Shown here one piece after another: positions 1-8,369 of a stretch of DNA of 64,000 nt. The stretch is from Kribbella soli (GTDB lineage Bacteria > Actinomycetota > Actinomycetes > Propionibacteriales > Kribbellaceae): contig NZ_SJJZ01000003.1 in NCBI RefSeq assembly GCF_004331345.1, positions 62,001 through 126,000 of the forward strand, written 5' to 3'. The position numbers and the translations under genes are program-made. Under the pieces are notes generated by a model that worked only from the letters and a program-made list of their open reading frames with translations, was not told where the DNA came from and searched no databases. Each line of letters begins with the position of its first letter. Within the stretch, counting starts at the first letter, position 1.

Positions 1-384
1 GTACTGTGCGGCGACGCCGGCGACCAGGCGCTGCTTCTCCGCCTCCGGGATGCCGAGCTTGTCGTAGGTGTTCTTGATGTCCTCGGGCAGCTCTTCCCAG
101 CTGGTCGCCTGCTTCTCGGTCGACCGCACGAAGTACTTGATGTTGTCGAAGTCGATTCCGGACAGGTCGGCACCCCAGGACGGCATCGGCTTGCGGTCGA
201 AGAGCTTCAGGCCCTTCAGCCGCAGGTCGAGCATCCACTCCGGCTCGTTCTTCAGCGCGGAGATGCCCCGCACCACGTCGGTGCTGAGGCCGCGCTGGGC
301 GACCGCGCCGGCGGCGTCGGAGTCGGCCCAGCCGTACTGGTAGTTGCCGAGGCCTTCCAGTTCGGGGTGAGCGGTTTGCGTCAT
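1..384 (-). CDS. sufB: Fe-S cluster assembly protein SufB (N-terminal part, cut by window edge)
   Basis: Scaffold subunit of the SufBCD complex, which builds Fe-S clusters in the cytoplasm. Only the first 128 codons are present. The protein begins MTQTAHPELEGLGNYQYGW and continues with the SufB-typical stretches LSTDVVRGIS, KNEPEWMLDLRLKGL and GIDFDNIKYFV, where the order and spacing match SufB rather than SufD. The ATG at 384 overlaps the stop of the upstream sufR gene in an ATGA arrangement, so the two are translationally coupled and read as one operon that continues beyond the window. The central and C-terminal beta-helix domain lies outside the window and cannot be assessed. Confidence 0.93.
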   Translation of the reverse strand, partial: MTQTAHPELEGLGNYQYGWADSDAAGAVAQRGLSTDVVRGISALKNEPEWMLDLRLKGLKLFDRKPMPSWGADLSGIDFDNIKYFVRSTEKQATSWEELPEDIKNTYDKLGIPEAEKQRLVAGVAAQY

Positions 385-1106
385 CGAGTCGTCCTCGCAG
401 ATTCGCCGTCGGATACAGGGGCCGCAGGGGCAGGGCCCGGGATATGCGTCGTACACACACCGTCGCCGTGAGCGATGGTGGCCAGTCGCTGTACGTGCTT
501 GCCGAGGAGTCTCGAGAACACCTCGGTCTCGGCCTCGCACAGCTGGGGGAACTGCGCGGCCACGTGCGCGACCGGGCAGTGGTGCTGGCAGAGCTGGGCG
601 CCGTGGCCCGCCTCCGCCGTGGAGGCTGCGTAGCCGTCGGCCGTCAGGGCCTGGGCGAGCACCTCCGTCTTCTTGTTCTCCGGAGCCTGCGCGAGCAGTT
701 CCCGGTAGCGCTCCTCGACCTCGGAGACCCGGTGCCGGGCGAACTCCGCCACGGCGTCGTCACCGCCGGCCTCGGCGATGAACCGCATCGCGGTCGCCGC
801 GAGGTCGTCGTACGCCTGGTGGAAGGCGTGCCGGCCCGAGTCGGTCAGCACGAACACCTTCGCGGGACGGCCGCGGCCGCGGGGGCCGTAGACGCGCTCC
901 TCGCGGGATTCCACCAGGCCCTCGTCCAGCAGGTGGTCGAGGTGCCGGCGAACCGCCGCCGGGGTGAGTTCGAGCCGTTCCGCCAGCACCGCGGCGCTGG
1001 ACGGGCCATTGGTCAGGATCGAGCGTGCGACCCGGTCCCGGGTGGACTCGTCCCGCGCGCCGGCAGCGCCGTGGGACACGGCTCGGTCGGTCGCAGGAGT
1101 TTTCAC
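381..1106 (-). CDS. sufR: SufR-type Fe-S-sensing transcriptional regulator
   Basis: 241 aa. The N-terminal winged helix (about residues 25-95, with LTPAAVRRHLDHL as recognition region and the wing sequence GPRGRGRPAKVF) is the layout of SufR/DeoR-like regulators. C-terminal cysteines at about 173, 177, 190 and 218 (CQHHC, QLCEAE, GVCTTH) could hold a cluster, as known for SufR proteins that repress suf operons when clusters are sufficient. It is first gene of the suf operon and overlaps sufB by 4 nt, as in other actinomycetes. The start is GTG at 1106; a CAAC-N6-GTCG element overlapping it suggests autoregulation. The SufR assignment is strong; the exact cluster ligands are inferred. Confidence 0.88.
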   Translation of the reverse strand: MKTPATDRAVSHGAAGARDESTRDRVARSILTNGPSSAAVLAERLELTPAAVRRHLDHLLDEGLVESREERVYGPRGRGRPAKVFVLTDSGRHAFHQAYDDLAATAMRFIAEAGGDDAVAEFARHRVSEVEERYRELLAQAPENKKTEVLAQALTADGYAASTAEAGHGAQLCQHHCPVAHVAAQFPQLCEAETEVFSRLLGKHVQRLATIAHGDGVCTTHIPGPAPAAPVSDGESARTTR

Positions 1107-1119
1107 AACATCAGTGTCG
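1106..1119. promoter_or_regulatory. candidate SufR operator
   Basis: CAAC-ATCAGT-GTCG lies across the sufR start codon. The known SufR site in cyanobacteria and streptomycetes is of the form CAAC-N6-GTTG, so this is a one-mismatch match in the expected place. Inferred, not proven. Confidence 0.4.
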
Positions 1120-1221
1120 CGTAATTCCCCAGGCCCTTCAAATAAGGGTCCCCTAACCGGTTCGGGCGCTCACGCGGGGCCCGGGACCCGACCGTGAGCG
1201 AGGTCACTCCGGGCCGTTCTC

Positions 1222-1227
1222 TATGCT
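1222..1227 (+). promoter_or_regulatory. -10 box TATGCT, leaderless promoter
   Basis: TATGCT ends 7 nt before the GTG at 1235. No Shine-Dalgarno sequence precedes that GTG, so transcription probably starts on the start codon. This decides the start of the ABC ATPase. Confidence 0.5.
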
Positions 1228-1234
1228 GCCGTTT

Positions 1235-1957
1235 GTGCCAGTCGCGGTGGAGATCGACAACCTCGTCGTGCGGTACGGCGAGAAGACCGCTGTCGACGGT
1301 CTCGGTCTCACCGTAGCCGCCGGAACGGTGACGGCCGTGCTCGGCCCGAACGGCGCCGGCAAGACCACGACCGTGGAGACCTGTGAGGGCTTCCGGCGCC
1401 CGGACTCGGGCAGCGTCCGGGTCCTCGGCCTGGACCCGCTCGCCGACCACGACGAGCTGATGCCGAGGATCGGCGTGATGCTCCAGGAGGGCGGCGCCTG
1501 GTCGGGCGTCCGCGCGGTCGAGATGCTTCGGTACGTCGCCACGCTGCACACCCACCCGCTCGACGTGCCCGCCCTGGTGGAGCGCCTCGACCTGGGCAGC
1601 TGCGGGCGAACGCCGTACCGGCGGCTCTCGGGTGGGCAGAAGCAGCGGTTGTCGTTCGCGCTGGCGATCGTGGGACGGCCGGAGATCGCGTTCCTGGACG
1701 AGCCGACGACCGGACTGGACCCGCATGGCCGCCGCGAGATCTGGCAGCTGATCCGGGACCTGCGTAACGACGGCGTGACCGTCGTGCTGACGACGCATGC
1801 GATGGACGAGGCCGAGCAGCTGTCCGATCAGGTGCACGTCGTGTCGGCCGGCAAGGTGATCGCTTCCGGTACCCCCGACTCCCTCACCGAGCACCACACC
1901 AAGTCCCTCGAGGACGTGTTCCTCGAACTGACCGCGCCGAAGCGGGAGACGCGATGA
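1235..1957 (+). CDS. ABC transporter ATP-binding protein (drug/antibiotic export type)
   Basis: About 240 aa nucleotide-binding subunit of an ABC-2 type exporter. It has Walker A GPNGAGKTT, Q-loop region MLQEGG, signature LSGGQKQR, Walker B AFLDEPTTGLDP and the switch histidine in TTHAMDEAEQ, all in order and intact. The architecture is that of DrrA-like ATPases, which energise efflux through a separate permease; the next gene is that permease and overlaps by 4 nt. The start is taken as GTG 1235 because of the -10 box 7 nt upstream; an in-frame ATG at 1223 would add four residues but overlaps the -10 box. The substrate cannot be told from sequence. Confidence 0.88.
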   Translation: MPVAVEIDNLVVRYGEKTAVDGLGLTVAAGTVTAVLGPNGAGKTTTVETCEGFRRPDSGSVRVLGLDPLADHDELMPRIGVMLQEGGAWSGVRAVEMLRYVATLHTHPLDVPALVERLDLGSCGRTPYRRLSGGQKQRLSFALAIVGRPEIAFLDEPTTGLDPHGRREIWQLIRDLRNDGVTVVLTTHAMDEAEQLSDQVHVVSAGKVIASGTPDSLTEHHTKSLEDVFLELTAPKRETR

Positions 1958-2739
1958 GCAGCGCTGCGACCTATGCCCCGAGGCCGGGCAGCGCACCCTG
2001 GCCGCGGAAGGTGCTCGCGCACACCCGGATGGAGTTCAAGCTGCTCGTCCGCAACGGCGAGCAACTGCTGCTCGCCCTGGTGATTCCGCTCGGTCTGCTG
2101 CTCCTCCTCGGCGGCACCGGCCTCGGCGAGCGGCTGCCGCTCGGAAGCGGCCGGCCGATCGACGAAGCAGTCCCCCGGGTGCTGGCGCTCGCGATCCTCT
2201 CCTCCTCGTTCACCTCATTGGCGATCGCGACCGGCTTCGAGCGGCGCTACGGCGTCATCAAGCGCCTCGGCGCCTCCCCGTTGTCCCGCACCGGTCTGCT
2301 CGCGGGAAAGATCGGCGCGGTCCTGATCGTCGAGGTCATCCAGCTGGTCGTTCTGATCGGGACCGGGTTCGCGCTCGGATGGAAGCCGATCGGCGGGTTC
2401 GAGGCCGTCTTCGGCGTGGTCCTCACCGTTCTCTGCGGTACGGCGGCCTTCGCGTCGCTGGGTCTGCTGATGGCCGGCGTACTGCGGGCCGAGGCGACCC
2501 TGGCCGCGGCGAACCTGCTGTACCTGCTGCTGCTCGTGGGCGGCGCGATCATGACGCCCGTCGACGAGTACCCGGCCGGCCTGCAAGGCGTCGTACGCCT
2601 GCTGCCGAGTGCCGCGCTCGCCAACGGGATCGCGAATTCGACCGTAGAAGGGGTGATTCCGTGGGCGGCCGCGCTCTCGCTGGCACTCTGGGCAGGGGTG
2701 CTGGGCTACCTGGTGTCCCGCACCTTCCGCTGGGACTGA
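1954..2739 (+). CDS. ABC-2 type transporter permease
   Basis: 261 aa membrane subunit partnering the ATPase just upstream (4-nt overlap). After a cytoplasmic N-terminus (about 30 residues, HTRMEFKLLVRNGEQ) there are six predicted membrane segments, for example LLLALVIPLGLLLLLGG, VLALAILSSSFTSLAIATG, VEVIQLVVLIGTG and ALSLALWAGVLGYL. The stretch FERRYGVIKRLGASPLSR is the typical ABC-2 coupling region. Likely exports a lipophilic compound; the substrate is unknown. A TAGAGT box just after the stop belongs to the next gene. Confidence 0.85.
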   Translation: MSSAATYAPRPGSAPWPRKVLAHTRMEFKLLVRNGEQLLLALVIPLGLLLLLGGTGLGERLPLGSGRPIDEAVPRVLALAILSSSFTSLAIATGFERRYGVIKRLGASPLSRTGLLAGKIGAVLIVEVIQLVVLIGTGFALGWKPIGGFEAVFGVVLTVLCGTAAFASLGLLMAGVLRAEATLAAANLLYLLLLVGGAIMTPVDEYPAGLQGVVRLLPSAALANGIANSTVEGVIPWAAALSLALWAGVLGYLVSRTFRWD

Positions 2740-2743
2740 CCTT

Positions 2744-2749
2744 TAGAGT
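2744..2749 (+). promoter_or_regulatory. -10 box TAGAGT before heme A synthase
   Basis: TAGAGT sits 6 nt before GTG 2756 and 9 nt before ATG 2759, immediately after the upstream stop codon. It suggests a separate, leaderless transcript for the heme A synthase gene. Confidence 0.4.
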
Positions 2750-2755
2750 GTGCCG

Positions 2756-3685
2756 GTGATGACGACCGAGACCCCGCCCCAAGAGACTGAGCCAGTCAGC
2801 GGATTCTGGCGACTGGTTCCCGAGCCGAGCCTGGACGTCGTCCGGCGCTGGGGCTGGGCGTCGATCGTGGTGAACATCGGCATCGTGGTCACCGGCGGAC
2901 TGGTCCGGCTGACCGGCTCAGGGCTCGGCTGCCCGACCTGGCCGTCGTGCACCGACGACTCCTACGTCCCGCACGCCGCCCTCGGCATCCACGGCGCGAT
3001 CGAGTTCACCAACCGGATGCTCGGGTTCGTCGTCGCGATCGTCGCGATCCTCACCTGGCTGGTCGTCATGCGCTACCGCCCGATCCGGCGGGACCTGCGC
3101 CGGCTGGCGACCGCGGCCGCGCTCGGTGTCCCGCTGCAAGGGGTGATCGGCGGCATCAGCGTGCTCACCGGTCTGAACCCATGGATCGTCTCGGCGCACT
3201 TCCTGGTCTCGCCGGTCATCATCACGTTGACGGTCGCGATGATGCGCCGGTCGCGCACCAGCCCGTACCCGCACACTCCCCCGGTGGTCCGCGCCCTCGC
3301 AACGGCCGCCGTGGTGGCGGTCTGGCTGACCGTTGCCCTCGGCACCATTGTCACCGGGGCCGGTCCGCACTCGGGCGATCCGGAGACCGGCCGCAACGGT
3401 TTCGACCCCGAGCTGGTCAGTCAGCTGCACTCCGACGTCGTCTTCGGCCTGCTCGGAATCTCGATCGCCCTGGTGATCGCGACCCGCGTGACCGCGACCT
3501 CGCGGACGCTGCGCAAGCTCGCCGCCTGGCTACTGGCGATCGAGGTTCTGCAGGGCGCCGTCGGCTTCACGCAGTACTTCACCGGCCTGCCGTGGGGTGT
3601 CGTCCTGGTCCACATGTTCCTGGCCGGCCTACTGATCGCCCTCGTCACAGCCGTCTACGGCGAACGCGGGACGCCCGCCACCTGA
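2756..3685 (+). CDS. ctaA: Heme A synthase (COX15/CtaA family)
   Basis: About 309 aa integral membrane enzyme that oxidises the C8 methyl group of heme O to make heme A for cytochrome aa3 oxidase. It has about eight membrane helices in two homologous halves. Conserved elements are the short loop GSGLGCPTWPSCT, the histidines in GIHGAIEFTNRMLG and SAHFLVSP in the first half, and QLHSDVVFG and VLVHMFLAG in the second. Partner enzyme heme O synthase (ctaB) lies 1.2 kb away on the other strand, so the aa3 heme pathway is clustered. Start chosen at GTG 2756 after a TAGAGT box; ATG 2759 is an equal alternative. A hairpin overlaps the stop codon. Confidence 0.93.
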   Translation: MMTTETPPQETEPVSGFWRLVPEPSLDVVRRWGWASIVVNIGIVVTGGLVRLTGSGLGCPTWPSCTDDSYVPHAALGIHGAIEFTNRMLGFVVAIVAILTWLVVMRYRPIRRDLRRLATAAALGVPLQGVIGGISVLTGLNPWIVSAHFLVSPVIITLTVAMMRRSRTSPYPHTPPVVRALATAAVVAVWLTVALGTIVTGAGPHSGDPETGRNGFDPELVSQLHSDVVFGLLGISIALVIATRVTATSRTLRKLAAWLLAIEVLQGAVGFTQYFTGLPWGVVLVHMFLAGLLIALVTAVYGERGTPAT

Positions 3686-3698
3686 CGGACGTCCCGCG
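3665..3698. terminator. hairpin between convergent genes
   Basis: CGCGGGACG and CGTCCCGCG (9-nt arms) overlap the end of the heme A synthase gene and precede the convergent secreted-protein gene. Likely a bidirectional terminator without a clear T run. Confidence 0.45.
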
Positions 3699-3704
3699 CG
3701 TCAC

Positions 3705-4817
3705 TCAGTACTTCACTCTGTAGACAGCTCCTGGCCCGAAGACCGGCGCCGAGACGAACAGCTGCCCTGCGCGGTTGAAGCCCGCGCCACCCGGCAGGGT
3801 CAGCTGGTCCTTCACCAGCTCACGCTTGTACCCGGCCTTGTGAGACTTGCCCGGGTACTGCAGGAACAGGCCGCCCTTCGTCGGGCCGCTCAGCTCGAAC
3901 TGCAGCCAGCTGGCCTTGTCGAGCTCGACGACCGCGAGCGTGCCCCGCGGTCCTCCGGCCAGGTCGACGATCGACGTGTACCCGTCGGCGTACCGCTGGC
4001 ACTTGCCCTTGTACGGCTTGGCCGGGTCACACACCGCGCCCACCGAGCCCGGCTTGATCCGCCAGATCTGGGACGTGCCAGGCGTGGCCGGGAAGCCACG
4101 GAGCTCACCGACGTACCAGTAGCCGTCCGAGCCCACCGTGACCGACGTGGCGACGGCCTCGGCCGGGATCGGCGTACCGGCCGGTGGCAGCGGGTTGCCG
4201 TCCGGGTCCGTGGCGGGCAGACCGGTAGGAACCTTCACGACGCGTGGCTTGAGTTTCGCGACCGTCTTGATGTGGCCGTTCGGCCAGACCCGGAGCAGGT
4301 CGTTGCCGGCGGCGTCCGAGACCAGGACCGTGCCGTCGCTCAGCGCAGCGACGCCGAACGGGTTGGAGTCGGTCGGGTTCTGCTCCAGGTCGTACGGGTC
4401 CGGGTCCTTCTTCTGGTACGCGCCGATGTCGGCGATCTTGACCGGCGCCTTCCCGTACCGCATCCGGTACAGCGTCGTGGCCCCCGGCACCGGCGGCTGC
4501 CCCGGCTCACCGCCCGCGCCGGTCAGCGCGTACGTCGTACCCCACTTGTTGGTGTCGATCGCCGGCGGGAACCCAGCCGTGCCCGGCACCGTGCCGAGCT
4601 TCAGGGTCCGGTGTCCGTCGGTCACGTACACCGACCCGTCGGTGACGCTGTAGATGACCTTGTTCCCGTACGTCGAGACGCCGCGCGGACCGTTCAGACC
4701 TGTTGCCACCGGCTTCAGACTCGAGTGGCTGTGCCCGGCGTCGGCCTGTGCCGCGACCAGGAGCGAACCGGTCAGTGCGAGTGCCGCGACCGCGGCGATG
4801 CGTGTTCGTACCCCCAT
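3705..4817 (-). CDS. secreted ScyD/ScyE-type beta-propeller protein
   Basis: 370 aa exported protein. The N-terminus MGVRTRIAAVAALALTGSLL is a Sec signal peptide with a probable cleavage site near AQADAG. The rest contains repeated propeller-like units of about 45-60 residues (LNGPRGVSTYGNKVIY, ALSDGTVLVSDAAGNDLLRVW, TVGSDGYWYVGELRG, GGAGFNRAGQLFVSAP), as in the ScyD/ScyE family of NHL-like propellers. The role in actinomycetes is unknown; no catalytic motif was seen. Start is ATG 4817, preceded at the right distance by an AGGGGGA ribosome binding site; an upstream in-frame start at 4886 lacks one and would bury the signal peptide. Confidence 0.8.
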   Translation of the reverse strand: MGVRTRIAAVAALALTGSLLVAAQADAGHSHSSLKPVATGLNGPRGVSTYGNKVIYSVTDGSVYVTDGHRTLKLGTVPGTAGFPPAIDTNKWGTTYALTGAGGEPGQPPVPGATTLYRMRYGKAPVKIADIGAYQKKDPDPYDLEQNPTDSNPFGVAALSDGTVLVSDAAGNDLLRVWPNGHIKTVAKLKPRVVKVPTGLPATDPDGNPLPPAGTPIPAEAVATSVTVGSDGYWYVGELRGFPATPGTSQIWRIKPGSVGAVCDPAKPYKGKCQRYADGYTSIVDLAGGPRGTLAVVELDKASWLQFELSGPTKGGLFLQYPGKSHKAGYKRELVKDQLTLPGGAGFNRAGQLFVSAPVFGPGAVYRVKY

Positions 4818-4937
4818 GCGAATCCCCCTGCTGCTACGCCTCCCCAGGCGTGGATGCCCCTCCACAGGCAGGACCCATCGCAACATCAGATCACGATCAG
4901 GTCAACGGGAAGACCCACCGCGCCCGCGAGGCGACTC

Positions 4938-5903
4938 TCAGTGCAGGAGCGGGTCGATGGCTGCCGCGATGAACAGCAGCGCCAGGTAGATGTTCGAGAA
5001 GTGGAACAGCCGCATCGGGCGCAGCGCGGCGCCGTCCGCGCCGGTGTGGGCCCGGAGCAACAACCGGCGTGCCTCGCGGAGGAACACGAATCCGAGCACG
5101 ACCGCGGCCAGCGGGTACACGAAGCCGGTGTCGCCGATCGGCCAGAGCGCGAGCGACGTGATCACCATGACCACGGAGTACGCCATGATCTGCCGCGCGG
5201 TGGCGACCGGGGTCGCGACCACGGGGAGCATCGGCACGTCGACCGACGCGTAGTCCTCGCGGTACCGCATCGCGAGCGACCAGGTGTGCGGCGGCGTCCA
5301 GAAGAAGACGACCAGGAACAGCACGACCGGCGTCCAGGCGAGCTCGCCGGTGACCGCGGTCCAGCCGATCAGGGTCGGGAAGCAGCCCGCGATCCCGCCC
5401 CAGACGATGTTCTGCACGGTCCGGCGCTTGAGCACCATCGTGTAGCCGAAGACGTAGAACAGGTTCGCCGCCAGGGCCAGGCCGGACGACAGCCAGTTCA
5501 CGTAGAAGCCGAGCTCGAGGGTGGCCAGCACACCGAGAACGACGCCGAAGATCGTCGCCGAGCGCGGGCTGACCGCGTGCCGCGGCAACGGGCGGCGCCG
5601 GGTCCGGCGCATCTGCTCGTCGATGTCGCGGTCGAGGACGCAGTTGATCGTGTTGGCGCTGCCGGAGGCCAGGATGCCGCCGATCAGCGTGGCCACGACC
5701 ACCTCAAGACCGGGCACTCCACCGGCTGCCAGGAACATCACCGGAACGGTGGTGATCAGGAGCAGCTCGATGATGCGCGGCTTGGTCAGACCGACGTACG
5801 CCTTCACCACGTCGCGCACCGACGGACTCACCACAGCGGTAGCGTCCGGCAGCGGCGTCGGGTACGACGTCGTCGCGGCGGGACGCGGGTCGACGGCCGT
5901 CAC
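4938..5903 (-). CDS. ctaB: Protoheme IX farnesyltransferase (heme O synthase)
   Basis: About 321 aa polytopic prenyltransferase that attaches a farnesyl group to heme B, giving heme O for heme A synthesis. It shows the UbiA-family aspartate motifs NTINCVLDRDIDEQMRRT (first) and YREDYASVDVPML (second), the family hallmark LTKPRIIELLL near residue 40, and about eight to nine membrane helices. The start is taken as GTG 5903 because GAGG stands 5 nt upstream; GTG 5909, two codons earlier, overlaps that site. It is oriented away from the transketolase operon, as is common in actinomycetes, and shares a 259-nt divergent promoter region. Confidence 0.94.
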   Translation of the reverse strand: MTAVDPRPAATTSYPTPLPDATAVVSPSVRDVVKAYVGLTKPRIIELLLITTVPVMFLAAGGVPGLEVVVATLIGGILASGSANTINCVLDRDIDEQMRRTRRRPLPRHAVSPRSATIFGVVLGVLATLELGFYVNWLSSGLALAANLFYVFGYTMVLKRRTVQNIVWGGIAGCFPTLIGWTAVTGELAWTPVVLFLVVFFWTPPHTWSLAMRYREDYASVDVPMLPVVATPVATARQIMAYSVVMVITSLALWPIGDTGFVYPLAAVVLGFVFLREARRLLLRAHTGADGAALRPMRLFHFSNIYLALLFIAAAIDPLLH

Positions 5904-5957
5904 GAACACCTCGAACAGAGTGGGTTGACGCCGGATGAGCGGCGCTGACGATTCAGC

Positions 5958-5963
5958 AGTCTA
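5958..5963 (-). promoter_or_regulatory. candidate -10 box TAGACT for ctaB
   Basis: TAGACT on the minus strand about 55 nt before the ctaB start, in the divergent region with transketolase. No clear -35 was identified. Confidence 0.3.
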
Positions 5964-6109
5964 CGACGCCCCGTAGGAGGGTTGTCGCACCCCCCTCCGA
6001 TGAGCCGGATGTGTTGCCGGTGTGATGTCCGAGACGTCGGGGAACAGCAGGAGTCACCAGCTGGTTGACAAGGCGTTGGGCAATGTGCAGCCGACAGCCT
6101 GCGTCACAG

Positions 6110-6115
6110 TAGGCT
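6110..6115 (+). promoter_or_regulatory. candidate -10 box TAGGCT for the tkt operon
   Basis: TAGGCT about 48 nt before the transketolase start; a GAGAGGAG ribosome binding site follows at the proper distance from GTG 6163. A TTGACA at 6065 is too far upstream to be its -35. Confidence 0.35.
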
Positions 6116-6162
6116 CTGCGTGAGATACCTAGAAGGTCACCATCGAGAGGAGCGCCGCCGGC

Positions 6163-8331
6163 GTGACGGAGAAGACCAGCCCAAAGCTTGAATGGACCGA
6201 GCTAGACCAGCGCGCGGTCGACACCGTACGGGTGCTCGCGATGGATGCGGTCGAGAAGGTCGGGAACGGACATCCCGGTACGGCGATGAGCCTGGCACCG
6301 GCGGCGTACCTGCTGTTCCAGAAGGTGATGCGGCACAACCCGGCGGACCCGCACTGGGCCGGCCGCGACCGGTTCGTGCTGTCCGCGGGGCACTCCAGCC
6401 TGACCCTGTACATCCAGCTCTACCTGGCCGGCTTCGGCCTCGAGCTGGACGACCTGAAGTCGCTGCGGACCTGGGGCAGCAAGACCCCGGGCCACCCCGA
6501 GTACCGGCACACCGCCGGCGTCGAGACCACCACCGGCCCGCTCGGTCAGGGCGTCGGCAACGCGGTCGGCATGGCGATGGCGGCCCGCCGCGAGCGCGGC
6601 CTGCTCGAGCCGGACGCGCCGAAGGGCGAGGGCCTGTTCGATCACCACGTCTACGTGATCGCCTCCGACGGCGACCTGGAGGAAGGCGTCTCGGCGGAGG
6701 CCTCGTCGCTGGCCGGGCACCAGAAGCTCGGCAACCTGACGGTCATCTACGACGCGAACAAGATCTCGATCGAGGACGACACCGACATCGCCTTCTCCGA
6801 GGACGTGGCGGCGCGCTACGCGGCGTACGGCTGGCACGTCCAGGACGTCGACTGGACGAACGGCGGCACCGGCTACGAGGAGAACGTCCAGGCGCTGTAC
6901 GACGCCCTCGAGGAAGCCAAGGCGGTCACCGACAAGCCGAGCTTCATCCGGCTGCACACGATCATCGGCTGGCCTTCCCCGAACAAGCAGAACACCGGCA
7001 AGATCCACGGTTCGGCGCTCGGCGGGGACGAGGTGGCCGCCACCAAGAAGGTCCTCGGCTGGGACCCGGAGCAGACGTTCCAGGTGGCCGACGACGTGAT
7101 CGCGCACACCCGCGAGGCGCTTGACCGCGGCAAGGCCCTGGAGGCCGAGTGGACCGCGAAGTTCGACGAGTGGAAGGCTGCGAACCCGGAGCGAGCCGCG
7201 CTGCTGGACCGGCTCTCGAAGCGTGAGCTGCCGGCCGGCTGGAAGGACAAGCTGCCGAGCTGGGAAGCCGACGCCAAGGGTGTCGCGACCCGCGCCGCGT
7301 CCGGTGACGTGCTGACGAATCTCGCACCCGAGCTGCCCGAGCTGTGGGGCGGTTCGGCCGACCTGGCCGGCTCGAACAACACCACTCCGAAGGGTCAGCC
7401 GTCGTTCATCCCGGCGGAGTACTCGACCAAGGAGTTCTCCGGCGACGAGTACGGCCGGGTGCTGCACTTCGGTATCCGCGAGCACGCCATGGGCTCGGTG
7501 CTGAACGGTATCGCGCTGCACGGCCTGACCCGCCCGTACGGCGGTACGTTCCTGGTCTTCTCGGACTACATGCGTCCGTCCGTCCGGCTGGCCGCGCTGA
7601 TGCAGCTGCCGGTGACGTACGTCTGGACGCACGACTCGATCGGTCTCGGCGAGGACGGTCCGACGCACCAGCCGATCGAGCACCTCTCGGCGCTGCGGGC
7701 GATCCCGGGCCTCGACGTCGTACGGCCCGGTGACGCGAACGAGACGGCGGCCGCGTGGGCGACCATTCTCGAGCACACCGACCGTCCGGCCGGCCTGGTG
7801 CTGACCCGGCAGAACGTGCCGACCTTCCCGCGCGGCGCCGATGGTTTCGCCACCACGGAGAACGTGCACAAGGGCGCCTACGTGCTGCTCGACACGGACG
7901 GTACGCCGGACGTGGTCCTGATCGGCACCGGCTCCGAGGTGCAGCTGGCCGTCGAGGCGCGCGCGAAGCTGGCCGAGGAGGGCGTCAACGCCCGCGTGGT
8001 CTCGATGCCGTCGCGTGAGTGGTTCGACGAGCAGGACGACGCGTACCGCGAGTCGGTCATCCCGGCCGACGTGCGGGCCCGGGTCTCGGTCGAGGCCGGG
8101 ATCGCGCAGAGCTGGCACGACATCGTCGGCGACGCCGGCCGCTCGGTGAGCCTGGAGCACTACGGCGCGTCCGCGGCGTACCAGACCCTCTACGACGAGT
8201 TCGGCATCACCACCGACGCGGTCGTGCAGGCCGCGAAGGAGAGCATCGCCGCCGCCGCGGCGATCAGCGGTCCGGGTGTACCGCCCGGGCGCGCCGCCGC
8301 CGGCCCGGTCGGACCGGCCGACGCCAACTGA
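6163..8331 (+). CDS. tkt: Transketolase
   Basis: 722 aa, full length. Thiamine-diphosphate enzyme moving two-carbon units between sugar phosphates in the non-oxidative pentose phosphate pathway. Visible motifs: substrate histidine in GNGHPGTAMS, cofactor region ASDGDLEEGVSAEAS with DANKISIEDD, HGSALGGDE, the catalytic glutamate in GIREHAMG and the DSIGLGEDGPTHQP loop. The last 25 residues are Ala/Gly/Pro-rich and dispensable-looking. First gene of a six-gene operon (tkt-tal-pgi-zwf-opcA-pgl). The GTG start is supported by GAGAGGAG upstream. Confidence 0.97.
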   Translation: MTEKTSPKLEWTELDQRAVDTVRVLAMDAVEKVGNGHPGTAMSLAPAAYLLFQKVMRHNPADPHWAGRDRFVLSAGHSSLTLYIQLYLAGFGLELDDLKSLRTWGSKTPGHPEYRHTAGVETTTGPLGQGVGNAVGMAMAARRERGLLEPDAPKGEGLFDHHVYVIASDGDLEEGVSAEASSLAGHQKLGNLTVIYDANKISIEDDTDIAFSEDVAARYAAYGWHVQDVDWTNGGTGYEENVQALYDALEEAKAVTDKPSFIRLHTIIGWPSPNKQNTGKIHGSALGGDEVAATKKVLGWDPEQTFQVADDVIAHTREALDRGKALEAEWTAKFDEWKAANPERAALLDRLSKRELPAGWKDKLPSWEADAKGVATRAASGDVLTNLAPELPELWGGSADLAGSNNTTPKGQPSFIPAEYSTKEFSGDEYGRVLHFGIREHAMGSVLNGIALHGLTRPYGGTFLVFSDYMRPSVRLAALMQLPVTYVWTHDSIGLGEDGPTHQPIEHLSALRAIPGLDVVRPGDANETAAAWATILEHTDRPAGLVLTRQNVPTFPRGADGFATTENVHKGAYVLLDTDGTPDVVLIGTGSEVQLAVEARAKLAEEGVNARVVSMPSREWFDEQDDAYRESVIPADVRARVSVEAGIAQSWHDIVGDAGRSVSLEHYGASAAYQTLYDEFGITTDAVVQAAKESIAAAAAISGPGVPPGRAAAGPVGPADAN

Positions 8332-8369
8332 AGACCACAACAGAACATTCGGAAGAAGGCATCGGACAC

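Noticed and set aside
3840..5948. 702-codon plus-strand frame antisense to the beta-propeller gene and ctaB
   Set aside because: Same antisense artefact; both minus-strand genes have clear family motifs and ribosome binding sites.
6065..6070. TTGACA as -35 of the tkt promoter
   Set aside because: No -10-like sequence at 16-19 nt; the TAGGCT box is about 40 nt away.
5904..6162. RNA gene or riboswitch in the ctaB-tkt gap
   Set aside because: No tRNA-like cloverleaf or conserved riboswitch core was visible; only promoter-like boxes.
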